DNA of 64,000 nucleotides. It comes from ZC4RG30 sp049841155. GTDB lineage: Bacteria; Pseudomonadota; Gammaproteobacteria; Steroidobacterales; Steroidobacteraceae. The translations under genes were made by a program, and so were the position numbers. The first letter of the stretch is position 1. Every line of letters starts with the position of its first letter. Below the pieces are notes generated by a model that searched no databases, was not told the origin of the DNA, and saw only the letters and a list, made by a program, of their open reading frames with translations. Positions 45,210 through 57,372 of the stretch are shown one piece after another. The DNA is taken from positions 310,001 to 374,000 of the forward strand of contig JASGHI010000004.1 in NCBI GenBank assembly GCA_049841155.1, written 5' to 3'.

Positions 45210-45722
45210 ATGACCGTCAGCGTTCGCGAGGCGCGTGACCGGCCCGTGGATCTGGCCTGGATCCAGGGTCAGCTTCGGGACTATCTCGAGGACCTGGGGC
45301 GCTTCAATACCGGCATCTTCCCCGCGCTGGCCGAGTATGGCCACACCGAAACCGACCAGGTGCGCAGCTGGCTCAGCGAACCTCGCGGCATATTGCTGAC
45401 CATTGCCGACGATTCCCGGCCTGCGGGCTTCGCATTCATCGTTGGCAGGCCCGCCGGCGCTCCCGGTGTGGACTACCGCATGGTGGAGTTCTTCGTCGCG
45501 CGCGCCGTTCGCCGGCGCGGGCTGGGGCGCAGCGCGGCTCGGCTGCTGCTGGACCGCTTTGCCGGCAAATGGGAGGTGGTCGAGTCTCATCGCAATGTGC
45601 AGTCCGTGGCATTCTGGCGCCATACCATCGCGCACTACACCCGCGGCGCATACCGCGAACGCGTGGCCAATGGCGAAGTGCGCCAGTATTTCTCTTCAGT
45701 CAGGGTTTCGCCCTCTTCCTAG
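45210..45722 (+). CDS. GNAT-family N-acetyltransferase
   Basis: 170 aa. Acetyl-CoA loop motif A is RRRGLGRSAARLLL after VEFFVARAV; motif B includes SVAFWRHTIAHYT. Substrate unknown. ATG at 45210 follows a GCAGG site just after the upstream terminator. Confidence 0.85.
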   Translation: MTVSVREARDRPVDLAWIQGQLRDYLEDLGRFNTGIFPALAEYGHTETDQVRSWLSEPRGILLTIADDSRPAGFAFIVGRPAGAPGVDYRMVEFFVARAVRRRGLGRSAARLLLDRFAGKWEVVESHRNVQSVAFWRHTIAHYTRGAYRERVANGEVRQYFSSVRVSPSS

Positions 45723-45723
45723 A

Positions 45724-45849
45724 GTGGAACCCCTGGTGCACGCCCGCCGGCCGGTCACCCCGCCCGAGCGCTCTGCGGCGGATGAGTTTCCGGCGGACAA
45801 GGTCACGCCGCAGCAGTACTCTGCCGAACAGTTCTCCGGCATTCGCTGA
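45724..45849 (+). CDS. possible 41-codon small protein
   Basis: GTG-started frame right after the GNAT stop, ending TGA. It reads as a hydrophilic peptide (EPLVHARRPVTPP..., ...QQYSAEQFSGIR) with a high share of G/C third bases, like real genes here. There is no good ribosome-binding site. It could be a small protein, a frameshifted GNAT tail or chance. Confidence 0.3.
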   Translation: MEPLVHARRPVTPPERSAADEFPADKVTPQQYSAEQFSGIR

Positions 45850-45882
45850 CCGGAAGATTCAACACGGGAGCTGCGCGGGCCT

Positions 45883-46671
45883 ATGCGATTCAATGGAAAA
45901 GTTGCGCTCATCACCGGTGGCGGCACCGGCATCGGTGCTGCGGTGGCGCAGAGGTTTGTCGCCGACGGCGGCAAGGTGGTGTTGCTGGGGCGGCGCCGCG
46001 ACAAGCTCGAAGAGGTTGCAGGCCCTCTGGGCGGCGCGGTGGTGGCCGGTGATGCCGGCAATCTGCAGGATGTGCAGGCTGCGCTCACCTGTGCCCGCGA
46101 GCGCTTCGGCGGGCTCGATGTGCTGGTGGCCAATGCCGGCGGGCATGGCCTGGGCTCGGCGCTGGATACCGACGACGCGGCCTGGGCCGCGGCCCTGCAC
46201 ACCAACCTGACCACGGCCTTTGTGTGCGTGCGCGAGTGCCTGCCGGAGCTGATGGCGCGCCGCGGCAATGTGGTCGTGGTGTCGTCCATTGCGGGCCTGT
46301 TCGCCGGCCCCAGCGTCGTGGGTTACGTCACCACCAAGCATGCCCTCATCGGCCTCACGCGCTCCATCGCGCGCGACTACGGGCCGCAGGGCGTGCGCAT
46401 CAATGCGCTGTGCCCGGGCTGGGTCCGCACCGACATGGCAGATGAGCAGATGGAGTACATCCGCAAGCGCCACAACCTTGCCACTACCGACGAGGCCTAT
46501 GCGCTGGTCACCCAGCACGTGCCGCTGCGGCGCGCCGCGGAACCCGTCGAGGTGGCCAGCGTGGCCTGTTTCCTGGCCTCGGACGAGGCTTCGATGATGA
46601 GCGGTTCGGTGGTGGTGGTCGACGGTGGCTCCGGGTCCGTGGACCTGCCGACACTGGCATTCGCCGATTAG
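45883..46671 (+). CDS. SDR-family oxidoreductase
   Basis: 262 aa classical short-chain dehydrogenase. Cofactor loop TGGGTGIG (11-18), NAGG (84-87), catalytic S135, Y148 and K152, and the PGWVRTDM segment after the active site. A GRRR after beta-2 suggests NADP(H) preference. Substrate unknown. Followed 23 nt later by a MoaF-family gene and an exported peptidase, so probably one small operon. Confidence 0.9.
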   Translation: MRFNGKVALITGGGTGIGAAVAQRFVADGGKVVLLGRRRDKLEEVAGPLGGAVVAGDAGNLQDVQAALTCARERFGGLDVLVANAGGHGLGSALDTDDAAWAAALHTNLTTAFVCVRECLPELMARRGNVVVVSSIAGLFAGPSVVGYVTTKHALIGLTRSIARDYGPQGVRINALCPGWVRTDMADEQMEYIRKRHNLATTDEAYALVTQHVPLRRAAEPVEVASVACFLASDEASMMSGSVVVVDGGSGSVDLPTLAFAD

Positions 46672-46694
46672 CCATTTCAAGAGGGGCGCCACGC

Positions 46695-47468
46695 ATGACG
46701 ACGCCGGCTGGTTGGAAAAACTACGAGGATTTCGCCGCGGGCATCGACACCAACCGCCTGCCATCCACGGATGCGCTGGCGGGAAAGGCGCTGCGGCTGG
46801 TGTTTGCTGGCTACACGCTGCAGCTGGAATTTCAGTCCGGAAACCGGCTCCGGTGGCAGCAGGGCCCGCAGAGCGGAGAAGACGCGTGCGAGGTCGTCGA
46901 GGTCGCGCCGCATACCTGCTTCATCGACATCACCTATGGTACGAAGCCGCGCGAAGCGCGCACGCTGATCGTCAATCTCGCCACACGGCGGGTGCTGTCC
47001 ATCCTTTGCGTCGTGGCGGAAAAGAAGGTGGAGGGTGTGCCGCAGGTGAGCCAGCAGTTCGATGTGGGCGTGCTGGAGGGAGGCGATGCCTCCGGCATCG
47101 AGCCTGCGCCCACGCGGGAGCTCATCGGACTCAGGACCTTCCAGCGCTACAGCCCGCGCCACCTGTACGAGCACACCTACCTCAGCAGCGAGCGCTACTG
47201 CTGGCAGTGCCTGGTCGGCGAGCAGCGCGGGCATGGCGATGTGGATCTGGCCAGCTACTACAAATTCGACGAGCAGCAGTACGTCTTCACCTTCCGCGAA
47301 TTCAAGATCCCGGTGGCGTCGGTGTTCTTCTTCAACATGCGCGACCTGCGCTCCACGGGGAAATTCCTCGGCATCACCGCCGCCGGCGCAGTGGAGAACA
47401 ACCGCGCTGGCGCCTACATCCACAAGGCATCGATGACCTTCTACGAGCAGGGAGGTGAGCCGGTATGA
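46695..47468 (+). CDS. MoaF-domain protein
   Basis: 257 aa. Two lipocalin-like MoaF halves: GKALRLVFAGYTLQLEF near residue 30 and RYCWQCLVGEQRGHGDVDLA near 175. Named for moaF of Klebsiella monoamine/aromatic metabolism; function unclear, probably ligand binding. The stop overlaps the next start (ATGA). Confidence 0.75.
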   Translation: MTTPAGWKNYEDFAAGIDTNRLPSTDALAGKALRLVFAGYTLQLEFQSGNRLRWQQGPQSGEDACEVVEVAPHTCFIDITYGTKPREARTLIVNLATRRVLSILCVVAEKKVEGVPQVSQQFDVGVLEGGDASGIEPAPTRELIGLRTFQRYSPRHLYEHTYLSSERYCWQCLVGEQRGHGDVDLASYYKFDEQQYVFTFREFKIPVASVFFFNMRDLRSTGKFLGITAAGAVENNRAGAYIHKASMTFYEQGGEPV

Positions 47469-48634
47469 GAGGTCTGCGAATCGCCTTGCTGACGGCCGTG
47501 TGTACGGCCTTTGCCTTCTCCGCCATGGCGGCCGCACCCGGCAAGCCGCGGGCCCGCGATCTTGGCGTGCCCTTCGACGGCACGCCGGGACCTCTCAATG
47601 CCATCACCGATGTGGCGGGCGTTGAGGTGGGTTTCACCACGCTGATCAAGGGTTCCGGCCCGTTGAAGGTCGGCGTGGGTCCCGTGCGCACCGGCGTGAC
47701 CGCCATCCTGCCGCGAGGCCGGGTCTACGACCCCGTCTTCGGCGGCTTCTATTCCTTCAATGGCAATGGCGAAATGACCGGCACGACCTGGGTGGAGGAG
47801 TCGGGCTTCATCGAAGGTCCCATCATGATCACCAACACGCACAGCGTCGGCGTGGTGCGCGATGCCGTGATCGAATGGCAGAACCAGCATGGCCTGTTCG
47901 TGCCGCTGTTCCAGGACATTTACTGGCATCTGCCGGTGGTGGCGGAAACCTATGACGGCGTGCTCAATGACCTGAACGGCTTCCACGTCAGGAAGGAGGA
48001 TGCCTTTGCCGCGCTGGACGGCGCGCGGCCCGGGCCGGTGGCCGAGGGCAATGTCGGCGGCGGCACCGGCATGATGCTGCACCAGTTCAAGGGCGGCACG
48101 GGCACGGCCTCGCGCCGGCTCCCGGCCGAAAGCGGCGGCTACACCGTGGGTGTGCTGGTGCAGGCCAACTACGGCGATCGCGAATCGCTGACCATCGCGG
48201 GCGTGCCGGTGGGCAGGGAGATCACCGATCTGCTGCCCACGATCAACCTGCCGCATTCCACCGGCTCCGTCATCGTGGTCATCGCCACGGATGCGCCGCT
48301 GCTGCCGACCCAGATCAAGCGGCTGGCGCGCCGCGCGCCACTGGGCATCGGGCGCACCGGGGGCATGGGCTCCAATGGCGACGGCGACATCATCATCGCC
48401 TTTTCCACGGCCAACTCCGGCGCCGCGCGCCGCGACCAGGCGGTGAACGTGCAGATGCTGCCCAATGACGCCATGGACGACCTGTTCCTCGGCACGATAC
48501 AGGCGACCGAAGAGGCCATCATCAACGTGCTGGTTGCCGCGGAAACCATGCGTGGCAGGGACGACAATATTTTCTACGCGCTGCCGCACGACCGCCTGCG
48601 GACGGCGCTGAAGAAGTACAACCGGCTGCAATAG
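47465..48634 (+). CDS. exported P1-family peptidase (DmpA/BapA-like aminopeptidase)
   Basis: 389 aa with signal peptide ending AFSAMAA. N-terminal-nucleophile fold: ITDVAGVEVG, TNTHSVGVVRDAV, EGNVGGGTGM and the autoprocessing Gly-Ser in HSTGSVIVVIATDAPL, where Ser becomes the new N-terminus. Relatives remove N-terminal beta-amino acids or D-Ala/L-amino acids from peptides. Periplasmic location expected. Confidence 0.9.
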   Translation: MRGLRIALLTAVCTAFAFSAMAAAPGKPRARDLGVPFDGTPGPLNAITDVAGVEVGFTTLIKGSGPLKVGVGPVRTGVTAILPRGRVYDPVFGGFYSFNGNGEMTGTTWVEESGFIEGPIMITNTHSVGVVRDAVIEWQNQHGLFVPLFQDIYWHLPVVAETYDGVLNDLNGFHVRKEDAFAALDGARPGPVAEGNVGGGTGMMLHQFKGGTGTASRRLPAESGGYTVGVLVQANYGDRESLTIAGVPVGREITDLLPTINLPHSTGSVIVVIATDAPLLPTQIKRLARRAPLGIGRTGGMGSNGDGDIIIAFSTANSGAARRDQAVNVQMLPNDAMDDLFLGTIQATEEAIINVLVAAETMRGRDDNIFYALPHDRLRTALKKYNRLQ

Positions 48635-48652
48635 CCTGCCGGTAGCCGCCGC

Positions 48653-48684
48653 GGTACTCGCCGGCCGCGGTTCCGGCGAGTACC
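48653..48684. terminator. 12-bp perfect inverted repeat between convergent genes
   Basis: GGTACTCGCCGG and CCGGCGAGTACC flank an 8-nt loop, between the convergent P1 peptidase and VOC genes. T tracts are poor on both sides, so it may act as a bidirectional stability end or Rho-assisted terminator. Confidence 0.6.
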
Positions 48685-48693
48685 TGCGTTGCG

Positions 48694-49206
48694 CTACTGC
48701 TTCGGCTTGGGCGGCTGGACCAGTTCGAGCTGGTTGCCTTCGGGGTCGGCTACGTAGGTGATGACATTGCCCGAGGGCGCCGTGAGGGGAGCCGCCAGGA
48801 TCACGCCGCCGGCAGCCTTGACGGCTGCGATTGCGGCATTGAGATCCGAAACGTTCAGCACTATGTGGGATACGGGATCTTCGATGCGCGTCTTGCGATG
48901 CATGATCGCGATCTGCGGGCCGCGGTTGGCCTTGGCGGCATCGACGGTGATCCCGAAGTTCATGATGATGGCGATCGAGCCGTCGTCCTCGTTCAGGCGG
49001 CGAGTCTCCTTGAGGCCGAAGGCGGACTCATAGAACTTGCTGAGCGCCGCCACGTCCGAGCCGCCTACGCGGGCGGTGCGCAACGAGACTTCGAAGTTGG
49101 CATTCTGAGCCAGCGCAGCTCCGGCCATGATCGGGCACGCGAGCGCCGCCAGCAGCATAGTTCTGCGGCGCACGGGCACAAGGCGGCTTTTCACTTCTGA
49201 TTGCAT
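48694..49206 (-). CDS. exported VOC-fold (glyoxalase-like) protein
   Basis: 170 aa from ATG 49206, chosen because GAGGAAAA lies just upstream; 17 more in-frame residues are possible. The leader VRRRTMLLAALACPIMAGAALA resembles a Tat or Sec signal, unusual for this fold. The vicinal oxygen chelate domain has FYESAFGLKE, SHIVLNVSDLNAAI and YVADPEGNQLELVQP. Reaction unknown. Last gene of the accessory minus-strand run. Confidence 0.78.
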   Translation of the reverse strand: MQSEVKSRLVPVRRRTMLLAALACPIMAGAALAQNANFEVSLRTARVGGSDVAALSKFYESAFGLKETRRLNEDDGSIAIIMNFGITVDAAKANRGPQIAIMHRKTRIEDPVSHIVLNVSDLNAAIAAVKAAGGVILAAPLTAPSGNVITYVADPEGNQLELVQPPKPKQ

Positions 49207-49263
49207 AGCGATTTTCCTCAGGTTGCGATCCAAACAAACGGTCCATGTGTATTCCACAGCGGC

Positions 49264-50262
49264 TTATTGCTCCTTCTGCCGCAATACCAGGTCACAGGCG
49301 GCAAGCTCCTCATCGGCGACATTGCGCGTGATCATGACGACGCTGCCGACCAGGTCCGGCGGCACCGAAACAGCAAGTTCTTCGGGCTGGCTGAACAGAT
49401 GCCGCACGGCGTGCACCGCATGCGGCCGCCCGTCCAGCAACAGAATCCCTTTCATCCGCAGCAGGCGCTCGCCCAGCTCGCTCTGGACATGCCGCACCCA
49501 GGCCGCGTAGCGGGGCCAGGAGACTGCGGCGGGGATTTGCAGTACGTGGGAGCCGATGCCGTGGCTCTCGACATGTCCGTGGCGATGCGCGGAATGATCC
49601 GGGTGACGGGCTGCATCCGGTCGGGGAATAATGGCTCCGGCATCCGGCGGGAACAGCACCTCTCCCGCAGACTGTCCGTTCGGGAATCCGTCCCGGGTCG
49701 ATTCCAGCAGCGGCGCGTACGGGTTCAGCGCCCGGACGCATTCGGTGGTGTCGGCCTTCTGTGTGTCATCGGCAAGATCGACCTTCGTCAGGATGATGCG
49801 GTCCGCCATGGCGACCTGACTGCCGGCTTCCTCGAATTCCCGCAATTGCCGGGCGCCGAACACGGCGTCGACGGTGGCGGCAATCGTGCCGAGCCTGAAA
49901 TGGCTTGCGATGAATCTGTCGGAGCCCAGTGTGTTGGCGATGGGAGCCGGATCCGCCAATCCCGATGTCTCGATGACGACCCGCTCGAACCGCGGAATGA
50001 CGGACCGCTCGCGGTCGTAGAACAGTCCCTGCAGCGTGGTCTGCAGCGAGCCGTCCAGCGCGCAGCACAGGCAGCCGGAATCCAGCAGGATGGCGCGGCT
50101 TTCCTCGCCCCTGCTGACCAGCACGTGGTCGAGCCCCACCTCTCCGAACTCGTTGATGATCACCGCCGTGTTGCGGAAGCTCTCGGAGCGGATCATCCGG
50201 CCGAGCAGGGTGGTCTTGCCGCTGCCGAGAAACCCGGTCAGCACCGACAGCGGCAGGGACAT
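49264..50262 (-). CDS. CobW/COG0523-family GTPase, metal chaperone
   Basis: 332 aa. Walker A GFLGSGKTTLL, the metal-binding GCLCC at 63-67, VVIETSGLADP and TKVD. A His-rich stretch (HPDHSAHRHGHVESHGIGSH) lies before the CobW C-terminal domain. Such GTPases insert or buffer Zn, Co or Fe. Position in an operon with a metal-dependent amidohydrolase suggests it serves that enzyme. Overlaps the preceding gene by one base. Confidence 0.88.
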   Translation of the reverse strand: MSLPLSVLTGFLGSGKTTLLGRMIRSESFRNTAVIINEFGEVGLDHVLVSRGEESRAILLDSGCLCCALDGSLQTTLQGLFYDRERSVIPRFERVVIETSGLADPAPIANTLGSDRFIASHFRLGTIAATVDAVFGARQLREFEEAGSQVAMADRIILTKVDLADDTQKADTTECVRALNPYAPLLESTRDGFPNGQSAGEVLFPPDAGAIIPRPDAARHPDHSAHRHGHVESHGIGSHVLQIPAAVSWPRYAAWVRHVQSELGERLLRMKGILLLDGRPHAVHAVRHLFSQPEELAVSVPPDLVGSVVMITRNVADEELAACDLVLRQKEQ

Positions 50263-50993
50263 CAGCGCGGCTCTCCGAGAGCCGGCCGCGGCGCGAGGCC
50301 TTCGAGATAGGTCATCACTTCGTCCGTGGGGATGACGTCCGCGTACTTGCAGTTCAGATCGAACAGGCTCATCGCGTGGCTGGCCTGGAAACGGTCGAAG
50401 GCGGTCTCTTCGGGGATCACCACCTTGAAGTTGTAGGCGTAGGCATCGACCGCGGTGGCGCGCAGGCAGCCGGAGGTCGTGCATCCCACCAGGATCAGGG
50501 TGTCCACGTCGAAGTAGTTCAGATGGCTCATGAAGATCGTGCCGAAGAAGCACGAGGGCTTGCGCTTGCCGATGCGGATGTCCTGCGGCCGCGGCGCCAG
50601 CGGCGCCACCGTCTCGGTGGCATGTGTGCCTTCGAGCACGGTCTTCTCGGTGCCGCGGTGGTTCTTGCCCACCTGCACGCCGCTGTCCAGCAGGTCCGGG
50701 CGCCGCGCACTTTCGGTGTAGAAGATCGGGATGTTCTTCTGCCGCGCCAGCTGCATCAGCGGTTCGATGCGCCGGACGGCATCCCAGGCTTCCCGCCCGC
50801 AGTGCGTGCGGTACTGCTTGACGCCGTCGAGGATGTCCTCGGGCCGGTCGCCGCAGAAGTTGTACTGCACGTCGATGACGAACAGGGCCGGCCGCGTGCC
50901 GAAGCCGCCGCGCTTGCCGTAGCCGGCGGCCGCCATGACTTGCTTGTCGCGCGCGGTCAGAAAGTCGTCCCAGATGCGTTTGCGCTCTGTCAT
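50262..50993 (-). CDS. isochorismatase-family cysteine hydrolase (amidase)
   Basis: 243 aa. Catalytic Asp41 (VIDVQYNF), a Lys in GKRKPSCFFGT near 145 and nucleophile Cys176 in GCTTSGCLRATAVDA. The GCTTSGCxRA form is that of N-carbamoylsarcosine amidase and maleamate amidase relatives rather than true isochorismatases. Likely cuts a linear amide or carbamoyl bond produced by the adjacent amidohydrolase; substrate unproven. ATG at 50993 is preferred over longer frames that overlap the neighbour. Confidence 0.85.
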   Translation of the reverse strand: MTERKRIWDDFLTARDKQVMAAAGYGKRGGFGTRPALFVIDVQYNFCGDRPEDILDGVKQYRTHCGREAWDAVRRIEPLMQLARQKNIPIFYTESARRPDLLDSGVQVGKNHRGTEKTVLEGTHATETVAPLAPRPQDIRIGKRKPSCFFGTIFMSHLNYFDVDTLILVGCTTSGCLRATAVDAYAYNFKVVIPEETAFDRFQASHAMSLFDLNCKYADVIPTDEVMTYLEGLAPRPALGEPR

Positions 50994-51013
50994 CGCTCGT
51001 ATCCTCTGTAGTA

Positions 51014-52374
51014 CTAAAGCCGGCGAATGTAGCGGCCGCGCGGCTGTGCGCGGGCCGTTTCGGTCAGTTTGCCGTCCACGGCCACCTTCTGGCCGCGCAC
51101 CAGGGTCAGCACCGGCCATCCCTTGAGCCGCATGCCCTCGTAAGGGGAGTAGTCGGCGAAGGATTCGAGCGCAGCGGCATCCACCACGCGCTCCAGGTCG
51201 GGGTCCACTACGATCAGATCGGCATCGCTGCCGGGGCTCAGGCGGCCCTTGGTCGGCAGGTTGTAGGTGCGCGCCGCCGCAGAGCTGCCGATCTCGGCGA
51301 TGCGCTCGATGGGCACGCCGCGGCGGTGATAGCCCTCGTGGATCAGGATGGGCAGGATGGTTCCCGTGCCGGGGAAGCCGTTCGATGCGCTCCAGATGTC
51401 CTTCTGCTTGGTCGCGCGCTTGCGCGGCACATGGTCGGAGCCCACGGTGTTTACCGATCCGTCGAGCACGCCCTCCCACATGGCGTCGACATCGCTCTGC
51501 GGGCGCACCGGCGGGTTGACTTTGGCCAGCGTGCCGGCCGCGGAATCGCGGTTGAGAAACAGGTATTGCGGGCAGGTCTCGACGTGCAGCGGCGGCGCAT
51601 CGGCATGGCGGCGGTGCCGTCGAACCTCGTCCAGCGCCTCACGGCTGCTCAGGTGCACGATGTTGACCGGGCAGTGCGTCTTGCGCGCGAAATAGCAGAC
51701 CCGGTGCACGTTCTCCGCTTCCAGGAAGTCCGGGCTCTGTTCGTCCCAGGCAGCCAGATCGTCGCGGCCTGCTCGGCGCAGTTCGTCCCGCAGCAGCGGG
51801 ATCACCTCCACGTTCTCGCAGTGCACGCCGAGCACGCCGCCGGGAATCTTCGCCACCTGACGCAGCGCGGCGAACAGCAGCGCATCGTCGATCTCGGTGA
51901 AGCCCTGCGACAGGCCCGCCTGGCCCTTGTACATCATGTAGAGCTTGTAGGAGGCGACACCGAAGCGGCGCGATGCCTCCTCAAGCGTATCCACGTGCAG
52001 CTGGCTGGTGAGGCCGAAATGAAAGCCGAAGTCGATGCAGCTCTGTTCGCCGGCGCGTGCGCAGACGGCATCGAAGGACTCGCGGATGTCCTTCGAACGG
52101 TGGAACGACAGCACGGTGGTCACGCCGCCCAGCGCGGCGGAACGGGATTCGGTCAGGAAGTCGGTCTCCGGCGAGCCGAAACCGAAATGCACGTGAGGAT
52201 CGATGAAGCCGGGCATCAGCCAGCGGCCTTCGCAGTCGATCGTTTCCGTGGCGGGCGGCGCGGCGCCGGGCGCCAGCAGCGCTGCGATACGCCCGTCCTT
52301 GATGCCGATTCCGCCGTGACTGACGCCGATCCCCGGCTCCACCAGCATTGCGTTCTCGAGTAGCAGGTCCAGCT

Positions 52375-52378
<4 letters not shown>
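51014..52378 (-). CDS. cyclic amidohydrolase (dihydroorotase/hydantoinase-like)
   Basis: 454 aa amidohydrolase-superfamily enzyme. Metal ligands: H62 and H64 (DPHVHFGFG), carbamylated K145 (SYKLYMMYKG), H186 (VHCEN), H242 (VHLSS) and D315 (GSDHVP). The complete set predicts a binuclear Zn enzyme that opens a cyclic amide such as a hydantoin, dihydropyrimidine or imide. ATG overlaps the stop of the aconitase-like gene (ATGA); the amidase follows after 20 nt. Confidence 0.88.
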
Positions 52379-55119
<2,741 letters not shown>

Positions 55120-55133
55120 ACGTGCTGAAGGAT

Positions 55134-55973
55134 TTAGTCTTCGGCCTTTGGCAGAGGAGATCCATCCTCTCTTGTGAGCGTAAGCTCTCCATGAGGACCT
55201 TTCACATACCGATTGCCGTCAACGCAGAAAGCTTCCCGAAGCCGGTCTTCGGTGGTCTTGACGTAGTGGATCGTCGTGTCGACGGGATGCTTGAAGACCA
55301 ACGGGTCCTCGTAAGTCAGCGTGACCTCGATTTCTTCGTTGGAGATCGGATGCCAGCGCTCGGTCATCCGGAATTGGTCGCTGTGAGGAAGGCCGGGTTC
55401 GATCTGGGTGTTTTCCGAGCGCATTCCATTTGACTGGACAACCAACGTGTCCCCTTCCCAGTGCCCCACGGAATGCCCCATGTACGTGAGTTCCGGGTCC
55501 TCGGGCAGGCTTCTCCCATCCGTATAGATGTTGCGATAGGTCAAGCCGTTGTTGAACAACATGACGATGCGGTCGGGCGCAATCGCGACACGGAATACGT
55601 TCAGGATAGCCGCTACCTGTGCAGGCATTCCCGGTGGATGACACAGTGCGTCGGGGTCGTATATGGAAAGACCTTGCCCTAGCTTCTCGCGAACGTCGTT
55701 ATACCGCTCGAGTGCCTCGGGCGTGAAAATGTCGTTCTTTACGGGAACCGAGGGGTCGTTGAATTCATCGTCGCCTTTGAACCCCGCCAGGAAGGGCGGC
55801 TGAGCTCCTCGCCTCCAGGTATTCGCGGCCCAATTGGCTGCCCAGGTCGGTGCGCCGGGAGCCCAGGCAGAGGTATCCGCAGCGGACTGGGAAGGCTGCT
55901 GAACATTGCATCCAACTAGCAGACTCGCTCCGGCGGTCAGCGCAGCAAATCGCATGGGTCGTAAGTGCGACAT
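55134..55973 (-). CDS. 279-aa lipoprotein of unknown function, paralogue 3
   Basis: Lipobox LLVGC. The mature part has WAPGAPTWAANWAANTWRRG, DPDALCHPPGMPAQ, APDRIVMLFNNGLTYRNIY and GHSVGHWEGDTLVVQSNGM. This family is often seen with DUF6152 genes; function unknown. Nearly identical to paralogue 1 (58709-59548) at DNA and protein level apart from the leader. ATG at 55973 makes all three paralogues exactly 279 aa. Confidence 0.8.
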   Translation of the reverse strand: MSHLRPMRFAALTAGASLLVGCNVQQPSQSAADTSAWAPGAPTWAANWAANTWRRGAQPPFLAGFKGDDEFNDPSVPVKNDIFTPEALERYNDVREKLGQGLSIYDPDALCHPPGMPAQVAAILNVFRVAIAPDRIVMLFNNGLTYRNIYTDGRSLPEDPELTYMGHSVGHWEGDTLVVQSNGMRSENTQIEPGLPHSDQFRMTERWHPISNEEIEVTLTYEDPLVFKHPVDTTIHYVKTTEDRLREAFCVDGNRYVKGPHGELTLTREDGSPLPKAED

Positions 55974-56076
55974 CGTCAACCTCTCATTCTCAAATCAACC
56001 TTTCCTATCCCGTCGCAGATGAATGACTGCCAACTGCAGCCCGGATACGCGGCGAGGAGTGGCTATTTCAGAAGGT

Positions 56077-57345
56077 CTAATTACGTGCTTTCAGTTCCTC
56101 TATCACTGCATCTATAAACGCCTGATGCATCTGTCGGAGCTCCGGATTGCTTGCTTTGCGCCAAGCGCTATTGATGACGATGACCATGTTCATCTCGGGA
56201 TTGATGTATAGCAGTTGGCCGAAGATGCCGGCATGTCTGAATGATTGGCCGCCCTCGTCGATGCGCCAGTTGTAACCGTATATTGGAGATCCCTCGGACG
56301 GCGTGGTGGCCTCCTTGAACCAGTTCGGCGGCAGTACGTCTTTGCCGTCGATCTTGCCATTGTCCAGTACAAACATGCCGAAGCGAGCGACGTCTCGGAG
56401 TGTGGCGCTGTAGCAGATGCCGCCGGTCTCCAGACCGCTCCGTGACGTCATCCACACGCCGTCAGCCTCCATGCCGTAGGGTTTCCATATTTTCTCTGAT
56501 GCGTATTCCGCCAATCCTTTTCCGGTTGCGTTGATCACGGCAACGCCAACTAGATTGGTGTCACCCGTGGAATATGCGTAGCGGGTACCTTGCTCGACCT
56601 GGCGCGGCAGCGATGACATTAACTTGTAAAATTCGGGTCCCGGATTGGTGGCGTAAAGGTTGAAATGCGACTCCGGATCATCATAGGTCTCGACCCAACC
56701 AGATCCGGAACTCATCCTCATCGCGTTACGTAGTGTCACTCCTTCGAACGTTCCACCCTTGAGCTCAGGGATATACATATCCAGGGGATCGTCCACACTC
56801 CGGATGTAGCCGTCCTTGATTGCAGCACCAACTAATGTTGACGTCAGCGGTTTGACAACGGAAAACGAAGTCCAGCGATCGGTGGGTTTACGCCCCAGAC
56901 CGTAGCGTTCTATCACTATCTCCCCATCTTTCACGACAATCAGGCCTGACGCACGGCTGCTAGCCATCAAGTCGTCAACAGTGTAGGGCCTGTTCTCGAA
57001 AACGAAATTGCCGATGATAGGGCGCGGCGACTCCAGTAGTGGATGGACTGTTCCTCCTGCTCTGATGGGCTTGGTGGGGAAGATGGTTTCCATGGCCATG
57101 TAGCCACGGACTTGCTCTGCCGGTGCCCAGAATCCCAGGCGATGAACCAATGGACGTTCAGTCAGCGGAATGGTGCTGTCGAACGCCGGAATGACAAGAG
57201 CGTCCTGCGCCGTTTCGGCTGTCGCGGTGCTGGGAAGGTCCCGGCCGCAACCTGACAATAGCCATGCAAATACACTGGCGGTAACCAACAGCAGGGAGCG
57301 ACGGTCATGAGTTCTCACGTTCAGTTTTCCTCTATGGAGTAGCAA
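56077..57345 (-). CDS. lipoprotein serine hydrolase (beta-lactamase class C-like)
   Basis: 422 aa. Lipobox LLSGC33 after a Lys/Arg-rich leader; a GTG at 57318 is an alternative start. SxxK is S162-V-V-K165 (SFSVVK), the Tyr motif is in YAYSTGDTN, and RHAGIFG replaces the KTG box. It belongs to the esterase/DD-peptidase/6-aminohexanoate-dimer hydrolase-like serine hydrolases. Periplasmic hydrolysis of an ester or amide is inferred. DNA here is visibly less GC-rich than upstream. Confidence 0.85.
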   Translation of the reverse strand: MLLHRGKLNVRTHDRRSLLLVTASVFAWLLSGCGRDLPSTATAETAQDALVIPAFDSTIPLTERPLVHRLGFWAPAEQVRGYMAMETIFPTKPIRAGGTVHPLLESPRPIIGNFVFENRPYTVDDLMASSRASGLIVVKDGEIVIERYGLGRKPTDRWTSFSVVKPLTSTLVGAAIKDGYIRSVDDPLDMYIPELKGGTFEGVTLRNAMRMSSGSGWVETYDDPESHFNLYATNPGPEFYKLMSSLPRQVEQGTRYAYSTGDTNLVGVAVINATGKGLAEYASEKIWKPYGMEADGVWMTSRSGLETGGICYSATLRDVARFGMFVLDNGKIDGKDVLPPNWFKEATTPSEGSPIYGYNWRIDEGGQSFRHAGIFGQLLYINPEMNMVIVINSAWRKASNPELRQMHQAFIDAVIEELKARN

Positions 57346-57372
57346 GACTCATCAAATGGTGCAGCGAGATGG

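Noticed and set aside
49264..50553. 429-aa extended CobW-like protein
   Set aside because: The GTPase domain starts at MSLPLSVLTGFLGSGKTT; upstream residues are shadow of the amidase gene.
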